Source: Planctomycetota bacterium
GTDB taxonomy: Bacteria > Planctomycetota > UBA1135 > GCA-002686595
Direction of reading: 5' to 3'
Assembly: GCA_029250885.1 (NCBI GenBank)
Contig: JAQXEK010000041.1
Coordinates: 1 to 47,529, forward strand
DNA length: 47,529 nucleotides
Shown here: piece after piece, positions 42,561 through 47,529 of the stretch
How positions within the stretch are numbered: position 1 is the stretch's first letter
How the letters are laid out: the number at the start of each line of letters is the position of its first letter
The notes under the pieces: generated by a model
What the model saw: only the letters and a program-made list of their open reading frames with translations
What the model was told of the DNA's origin: nothing
Database searches by the model: none
Program-made: the position numbers and the translations under genes

Positions 42561-43367
42561 CTACTCGCCTAGGACCTGGGGAGGCTCCACCGGATCAAGT
42601 TCGACCGAGTCGAGTTCATCCATGGCGCGGCCGGGCGGCACCGAGGGGATCACGTCGTCGTCGCGTTGGTAGCGATGGCTGACGTTCTGACGTCCCATCT
42701 CGCGCAGGCGGTCGAGGTCCTTGCGCAGTCCCATGTTGTGGGCCTTCGACACCACGCTCTTGACCGATCGACCAAGCTCGCGCGCGATGTCAAGGTTCGC
42801 GTTGGTCGGATAGAGTTCCTTGAGCTGCTCGAGCTCCTCCGTGGACCAGCGCGGCATGCGCGTGGCGACGTCGCCGGCTAGTCGGCGCAGGAAGGCCTTG
42901 TCCTTCGCAAGGGCGTGCTCTGCGGCAAGAGCTTCGATGTCCGCCAGGGGTCGACCGAAGATGCGCGTGAGGTCTTCGTTGGTGCGCGTGCCGAAGACGC
43001 GCTTGAACTCGACGATCTCGTCCCGGCCCCAGTGGGTCTCGGTACGGACGGTGCCGAGCTCTTGGATGCGGGCGCGCACCTCGTCTTCGGGCCGGCCGAG
43101 CAACCGCGCGATCACCTCCGGTGTCGAGACACCGAGGTAGCGCTTAAGGTCCTGAACTTCGGACGCTGCCCAAGGTCCCTGGCGCGGCTCCCCGCGGCAG
43201 ATGCTCTCGGCCATTTTGCGGACGCTCACTACAGAGCGTCCTAGCTCGCGCGCAATGGCGGCCTCGTCGCGAACTCCAAAGAGCTCCTTTAGTCGATCGA
43301 CTTCAGCCTGGGCCCAACGACCACGTCGCTGACCCGAATACTGTTGTCCTTTGCTCGGTCCTTGCAC
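42561..43367 (-). CDS. Four-repeat Myb/SANT-like helix-turn-helix protein
   Basis: A 268-residue protein with four repeats of about 45-60 residues, each starting with an aromatic and acidic pattern and ending in a recognition-helix-like LGRS/LGRP segment: RWAQAEVDRLKELFG...IARELGRS, PWAASEVQDLKRYLG...IARLLGRP, HWGRDEIVEFKRVFG...LTRIFGRP and RWSTEELEQLKELYP...IARELGRS. This is the Trp-led tri-helical pattern of Myb/SANT domains. Repeat 4 ends SVVSKAHNMGL, as in bacterial single-repeat relatives. N-terminal and C-terminal tails are polar, the latter acidic. A DNA-binding, probably regulatory or nucleoid role is inferred. The GTG at 43365-43367 is chosen because a strong SD lies 6 nt upstream. 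Confidence 0.8.
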   Translation of the reverse strand: MQGPSKGQQYSGQRRGRWAQAEVDRLKELFGVRDEAAIARELGRSVVSVRKMAESICRGEPRQGPWAASEVQDLKRYLGVSTPEVIARLLGRPEDEVRARIQELGTVRTETHWGRDEIVEFKRVFGTRTNEDLTRIFGRPLADIEALAAEHALAKDKAFLRRLAGDVATRMPRWSTEELEQLKELYPTNANLDIARELGRSVKSVVSKAHNMGLRKDLDRLREMGRQNVSHRYQRDDDVIPSVPPGRAMDELDSVELDPVEPPQVLGE

Positions 43368-43373
43368 CAGAAT

Positions 43374-43380
43374 CTCCTCC
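43374..43380 (-). promoter_or_regulatory. Shine-Dalgarno fixing the GTG start of the HTH-repeat gene
   Basis: GGAGGAG on the minus strand, 6 nt from the GTG at 43365-43367. The frame could also open at a TTG (43380-43382), but this overlaps the SD. Confidence 0.8.
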
Positions 43381-43396
43381 AAGAAAGTCAGGGCAC

Positions 43397-43420
43397 TTAG
43401 CGCACCTAGTGGTGCACTAA
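43397..43420. promoter_or_regulatory. Dyad operator candidate upstream of the HTH-repeat gene
   Basis: TTAGCGCACC and GGTGCACTAA form 10-bp inverted arms (one G:T mismatch) around a TAGT centre, 30 bp upstream of the GTG start. A dyad at this position is typical of an operator, perhaps for self-regulation by the encoded DNA-binding protein. No direct evidence. Confidence 0.4.
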
Positions 43421-43559
43421 CTTGTCTTCCCTAGATTGCAGCGTTGAAGGGCCCTTGGTTCAAGAGGTGTACGCCCGCAATCGAAAGATTGCGGGGAAAC
43501 TCGCCGTAACTCAGTGCGAAACAGCCATTCCTAGGCCTTGGGCTCTGCCCCTTGACCCG

Positions 43560-45314
43560 CTACACGCGCAGGGCGTCGCCGGTCAGATCGTACTGGGCAG
43601 CGAACTCTTCCAACGCTTTTTGCACGTGGGCGACCGTCGCTTGGTCGGCCAGATCTTTGGCCAAAATACGGGCGTCCTTCATCATTACCGAGCGAACGGC
43701 GTGCTTGATCTCAGGGGCGAAGTGCGCGGCCGCGCTGATCGAGTCAAAACCGAACCCCATCAACATCACAGCCGTGGCCGGATCTCCGGCCATATCGCCG
43801 CAAACACTGCATGGCGTGTTCGTTTCCTTCGCGATACGCGCGATGTACTTCAAGGCCACCAGGACGGCTGGATGGTAGGACTCGAACAGCTTCGACACCC
43901 ACGGATTGTCGCGGTCGACGGCCAAGAGGTACTGCACCAGATCATTGGTACCCACGCTGATAAAGTCCACCTCTTGCACGATGTGCCTGAGGGTGAGGAA
44001 CGAGGACGGCACCTCGATCATCGCCCCCACGGGCACGTCCACAGCGACCTCATGCCCCTGGCCTACGAGCTCACGGCGGAGCGCATCAAATTCCTTGTGT
44101 ACTTCACGAATTTCCTCGAGGGAGGTCACCATCGGGAGCAAAACCCGCAGGTTCCCGGCAGTGCTCGCCCGTAGAAGTGCGCGAAGTTGGACCCGCAAGA
44201 GGTCCCGCCAGCCTAGGGAGATGCGCAGGCCGCGCCAACCCAGGGCGGGGTTGGGCTCGGGCGGCGTCTTGAAGTAAGGCAGGGTCTTGTCCGCGCCGAT
44301 ATCCAGGGTACGCATGGTCACGGGCTTGTCGCCCATGCGCTCGAGCACCTGACGATAGATGCGGTACTGCTCGTCCTCGGAGGGGAACTGGTCGCGCTCC
44401 ATGTAGAGGAACTCAGTGCGGAAGAGCCCGACTCCATCGATGGTCCGGATATCGAAGGTGTCGAGGTCCCGCAGGCCTTCGATGTTTGCTTGCACGTGCA
44501 GCGGCTCGCCGTCCCGGGTCTCGGACACACCGATCGCTAGGCCCGTTAAGCGCGCGGTGCGCTCATCGTGCAACTCAAGGCGCTTGTTGAACTCGGTCTT
44601 GTCGTCATCTTCCGGCCGCAGCATCAGTCGCCCGGCATCGCCATCCACAATGATCGTCATGCCCTGTTCGAGGCGCGACAACAGGTTCGGGATGCCGACC
44701 ACACAGGGGATGCCCATGGCCCGGGCAAGCACGGCGCCGTGGGAGAAGCGGCCGCCAACCTCGGCCACGACGGCAAGCACCAGCTCCCGGGAGAGGAAGG
44801 CCACGACCCGCGGGGTCAGCTCGGCCGCGGCGACGATGACCTTCTCCTGGGTCGAGTGCACGCTCTCGCGGTCTCGATTGAGCAGGGCATCGAGCACGCG
44901 CTTCCAAGGCTCACTCACGTCGGCCGCAAAGCCCCGGGCGCCGGCCTCGCCGACTCCGCTCAGGCTGGCATGCAGGCGATCGATCAGCGTCTTGACGGCG
45001 CTCTCGGCGTTGACGCGCTCGTCGCGAATCTTCGACTCGACTTCGCGCAGAGCGCCGGGATCCTGGAGCACGAGCTTCTGTACGTTGAAGATCTCGGCCT
45101 CCTGGCTACCGGCTTGGGAGGCGACCAACTTGTGGCGGCGATCAAGCTCGTCCATAGCCAAGCCGACCGCTTCCTGCAGGCGGTCGATCTCGGCCTGGAG
45201 CATGCCCTTTGAGACCGTGAACAAGGGCACGGTATCTACGCCCGTGGTCACAACGTGCACCGCGCCCATGGCGAGGCCCGTTGAGACCGAGGTCGCTCGG
45301 ATCATGTTTGGCAT
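43560..45314 (-). CDS. ptsI: Phosphoenolpyruvate-protein phosphotransferase (PTS enzyme I)
   Basis: Enzyme I of the phosphotransferase system, 584 residues. It takes phosphate from PEP and passes it to HPr. The phospho-His lies in GGRFSHGAVLARAMGIPCV (His192); the PEP-binding C-domain has GVGLFRTEFLYM, MRTLDIGADKTLPYF, PNPALGWRGLRISL, MIEVPSSF, FISVGTNDLVQYLLAVDR and the catalytic Cys505 in CSVCGDMAGDP. No GAF domain, so it is of PtsI and not PtsP type. No HPr, EIIA or sugar permease gene is in the window. It starts 16 bp after the tex-like stop, in the same direction. About 190 bp separate it from the HTH-repeat gene. Confidence 0.96.
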   Translation of the reverse strand: MPNMIRATSVSTGLAMGAVHVVTTGVDTVPLFTVSKGMLQAEIDRLQEAVGLAMDELDRRHKLVASQAGSQEAEIFNVQKLVLQDPGALREVESKIRDERVNAESAVKTLIDRLHASLSGVGEAGARGFAADVSEPWKRVLDALLNRDRESVHSTQEKVIVAAAELTPRVVAFLSRELVLAVVAEVGGRFSHGAVLARAMGIPCVVGIPNLLSRLEQGMTIIVDGDAGRLMLRPEDDDKTEFNKRLELHDERTARLTGLAIGVSETRDGEPLHVQANIEGLRDLDTFDIRTIDGVGLFRTEFLYMERDQFPSEDEQYRIYRQVLERMGDKPVTMRTLDIGADKTLPYFKTPPEPNPALGWRGLRISLGWRDLLRVQLRALLRASTAGNLRVLLPMVTSLEEIREVHKEFDALRRELVGQGHEVAVDVPVGAMIEVPSSFLTLRHIVQEVDFISVGTNDLVQYLLAVDRDNPWVSKLFESYHPAVLVALKYIARIAKETNTPCSVCGDMAGDPATAVMLMGFGFDSISAAAHFAPEIKHAVRSVMMKDARILAKDLADQATVAHVQKALEEFAAQYDLTGDALRV

Positions 45315-45330
45315 GGTTCGTTCGCTAGGG

Positions 45331-47529
45331 CTACTTGCCCTCGTCGTTCGGCTTGAAGAAGTCCGCGAAGGGATTGAACTTCGCTTCGGAGCTAGCGCGT
45401 TTCAGGTCGCCCTTGTCCACGCGCTCGGGACGCTCACGCTTGCCGCCTCCGGGGCGACCTCCGGGGCGTCCGCCTCCGGGCTTGCCGCCGCGCCCACCGG
45501 TCGAACCGGAGCCCACCACGAGTCCGTCGCGACGGGCCTGGGCAGCGCGCAGGTTCGGATCAAAGGACTTACCGGGCTTGTCGTCACGACGACCGTCCTT
45601 GCGGTCGCGTCCACGGCCACCGTCACGGTCGCCTTCTCGGCCACGGCCCCTGCCACCGGAGCGCGGGCCACTGTGCGTCGGGCGATCGCGAGAGACGCCC
45701 TTGCTAGTAAGCGTGGTGCGCTGGGCTTTCGGCTGCAAGACTTTGCAGCGAATGACCTCGCCCACGGAGAACAGTTCTCGGGCATCGCGAACGTAGTGGG
45801 AAGACGCGTCGCTGACATGGATCATTGCGTCCTTCGTAAGACCGATGTCGACAAAGGCACCGAAGCTCGAGACGTTGGTCACAACGCCCTCGACCACCTG
45901 GCCCTTCTCCAGGGTAGTGGGGTCCGTGTCGGCCGTCAGGATCCGCGGAATGAAGACGCGCTGGCGCGGGTCGCGACCGGGGCGTCCCAGCTCGCGAACG
46001 ATGTCGCGCCAGGCGATCTCGTCAATCTTGAAGTCGCTTCGGCGCAGTCCCTTTGTGCCACCCTCTTGCCCCAACATGGACTCGAGGCTGCGGCCGCTCT
46101 GGCTGACGATGCGCTCGACCATCTCATACTGCTCGGGGTGCAGCGCCGTGGTGTCCAGAGGCTGGCCTCCATCGTAGACGCGCAGGAACGCGGCAGTGTT
46201 GGCGTACTCGACCTCGGATAGGACCTTCTTTAGGTCCTCGCGGCTTGTGAACGGAGTCTCGGCGCGGTGGGCCACCAGCTTGGCAACGCTGTCCTCGGAC
46301 AGGCCGGGTAGCAGGCGCAGGATGTGCACCGGGGCGCGGTTCGCGTTGCACCCGATGTAGGACAGGCAGGACTCAGTCGTCTCGCGTAGGACGCGCTCGA
46401 GGTTCGCCTTGCTGACCTGGGCTTGCTCCATTCCGTGAATGAGGGGCTTGACCTCGGACTTTAAGTACTCGGCCAGAGGATCCTGGAAGCGCAGGGCGAG
46501 TCCTGCTGCCATACGCCCGGGAACGCCGAGCTCTGGCAGCTCTTCGCGGCAGGTCGGTGAGTTTGCATAGGAGCTGAGGCCCGCTTCGCTGACGACGAAG
46601 ACGAAGGCGTCGGAACCAATTGCGGTCAGGACCTCGCGCAGTTTAAGCACTGCGGCGCGGGAGGCCTTGCCCCCACCGACGCAGATCGAGCGGAAGCGGC
46701 CGTCTTCGAGTAGCGGCGTCAGGTCGGCGCCGATCTCGGTAGCTTCACGGGAAGCTGTCTCCAAGGTCACTTCCTTACCTACGACCTTGCCGTGCTCATC
46801 GACTTGGACGATAACCCAAGCGCCACGCGCGTTGACATTCACACCCAGGCTCGGGCGGTCGCCGCCGATGGGGGCAAGCAGTTGGCGGCGCAGAAACTTA
46901 CCCAGGAAGTTCTGGGCTCCCACATCGCCACGCTCTTTAAGCTCGAGGCGAACGTCTGGCTCGATGGTCGGCAGAAGGCGGCGCTCGAGGGCGCGCCTTG
47001 CAATGGCGTCCAGCACAGGCTCGAACTCGGGGTTCGTGTGGCGGCCAAGGGCGGCGCGGACGCGGCCTAGGGCCTCGGTACCGTCAAGCACGATTGCCGT
47101 GGTCAGGATGCGCTCCTTCTGGGCTTGGCGCAGGGCGATCAGGGTGTGGGGCTGGATCTGGCGCAGGGGCTGGTCGAACTTCAGCAGGGTCTTGTAGCGC
47201 GCCTTGCGCTTGGGATCCGCCTTTGGGTGCTCGGTGGCCACCAGGCGGCCTTTCTTGCGCAGCAGGCGGCGGATCTGGCCGCGTAGGCGCGAGTTGCGGC
47301 CAAGTCGATCAGATAAGAGCCGCATGGCGCCGTCGAGGGCCTGCTCGTCGTTGTGCACGTCCTTGTCCGGCTTCACGAAGTCTGCACAGATGCGGGCAAG
47401 GCCTGGAGTTAGATCGATGCCGTGGTGCAGGTAGGGAATGTGGCCGGCTTCGGGCTTGGTCGGCTCGGCGGCGGGTGCGGCTTCGGCGGCGGGTGCGGCT
47501 TCGGCGGCGGGCGTGGCTTCGGCGACGGG
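45331..47529 (-). CDS. tex: Tex-like RNA-binding protein, N-terminus cut off by window edge
   Basis: At least 732 residues, frame open to the last base, so the true start is outside. From the N-terminal side: an Ala/Pro/Glu repeat tail, a helical region with HHGIDLTPGLARICADFV, the YqgF-like domain at ~225-330, a helix-hairpin-helix part (SYIGCNANRAPVHILRLLPG, PFTSREDLKKV), LDTTALHPEQYEMVERIV, and an S1 domain (VVEGVVTNVSSFGAFVDIGL). The C-terminal ~120 residues are Arg/Gly/Asp-rich with RGG-like runs. Canonical Tex has LGLDPG in the YqgF part; here it reads LGVNVN, so the acidic residue is lost. Tex proteins bind nucleic acid and aid transcription or RNA turnover. Confidence 0.88.
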   Translation of the reverse strand, partial: PVAEATPAAEAAPAAEAAPAAEPTKPEAGHIPYLHHGIDLTPGLARICADFVKPDKDVHNDEQALDGAMRLLSDRLGRNSRLRGQIRRLLRKKGRLVATEHPKADPKRKARYKTLLKFDQPLRQIQPHTLIALRQAQKERILTTAIVLDGTEALGRVRAALGRHTNPEFEPVLDAIARRALERRLLPTIEPDVRLELKERGDVGAQNFLGKFLRRQLLAPIGGDRPSLGVNVNARGAWVIVQVDEHGKVVGKEVTLETASREATEIGADLTPLLEDGRFRSICVGGGKASRAAVLKLREVLTAIGSDAFVFVVSEAGLSSYANSPTCREELPELGVPGRMAAGLALRFQDPLAEYLKSEVKPLIHGMEQAQVSKANLERVLRETTESCLSYIGCNANRAPVHILRLLPGLSEDSVAKLVAHRAETPFTSREDLKKVLSEVEYANTAAFLRVYDGGQPLDTTALHPEQYEMVERIVSQSGRSLESMLGQEGGTKGLRRSDFKIDEIAWRDIVRELGRPGRDPRQRVFIPRILTADTDPTTLEKGQVVEGVVTNVSSFGAFVDIGLTKDAMIHVSDASSHYVRDARELFSVGEVIRCKVLQPKAQRTTLTSKGVSRDRPTHSGPRSGGRGRGREGDRDGGRGRDRKDGRRDDKPGKSFDPNLRAAQARRDGLVVGSGSTGGRGGKPGGGRPGGRPGGGKRERPERVDKGDLKRASSEAKFNPFADFFKPNDEGK
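47467..47520 (-). repeat. 18-bp tandem repeats encoding an Ala/Pro/Glu tract
   Basis: Three copies of an 18-bp unit (GGCGGCGGGTGCGGCTTC on the plus strand; the third has two changes) lie end to end at 47467-47484, 47485-47502 and 47503-47520, with a partial fourth at the window edge. In the tex-like frame they code for the six-residue unit PAAEAA. The copy number beyond the edge is unknown. Confidence 0.85.

Noticed and set aside
44416..46221. A 601-codon open frame on the plus strand opposite ptsI and the tex-like gene
   Set aside because: Low-complexity Ser/Arg/Ala composition, no family motifs, and it lies fully antisense to two well-supported genes; long antisense frames are expected at this GC content.
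47467..47529. Tandem repeats as a possible CRISPR or integration site
   Set aside because: The 18-bp units are contiguous, with no spacers, and keep the tex reading frame; they are coding repeats.

Overview
The window looks like a chromosomal segment of a high-GC, Gram-negative-type bacterium. The gene mix most resembles Planctomycetota: an FHA/sigma-54 regulator paired with a large Ser/Thr kinase, a sulfatase-fold lipoprotein, LPS-core heptose genes, a Tex-like protein, and starts that often lack a Shine-Dalgarno (SD) sequence. The phylum is an inference from gene content, not from a marker gene. I see no phage, transposon, CRISPR array, rRNA or tRNA.

Layout. 1-2,820: an MFS transporter, a small membrane protein and a YigZ/IMPACT protein. 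2,900-8,075 (minus strand): a housekeeping block in transcription order glmU, prs, rplY, pth, rpsF, rpsR, rplI. 8,076-11,136 (plus strand): a structured intergenic region, a secreted protein with codon use typical of very high expression, and psd. 11,160-20,388: a SurA/PrsA-like foldase, a carboxymuconolactone-decarboxylase-family protein, a Ser/Thr kinase plus FHA-GAF-sigma54 regulator operon, and a cysteine-cluster protein.

20,466-37,616 is mainly envelope and LPS-core biosynthesis: two GT9 heptosyltransferase-like proteins, a WaaP/InaA-like kinase, a split heptose kinase/adenylyltransferase pair (rfaE1-rfaE2) with a TauE-type permease, a sulfatase-fold lipoprotein, and an hldD-hldE-radical SAM operon. 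Embedded in it is an operon of two glutamate dehydrogenase paralogs. The second has lost two of the key active-site lysines and is probably a non-catalytic regulatory subunit; this is the most testable functional prediction in the window.

37,902-47,529: a DnaE-type polymerase, a frameshifted remnant, a GST-like protein, a protein made of four Myb/SANT-like helix-turn-helix repeats behind a dyad operator candidate, PTS enzyme I, and a Tex-like protein that runs off the right edge.

Transcription ends are often marked by long perfect GC-rich hairpins (10-18 bp) that mostly lack a U-tract. Several intergenic gaps hold decayed coding remnants.
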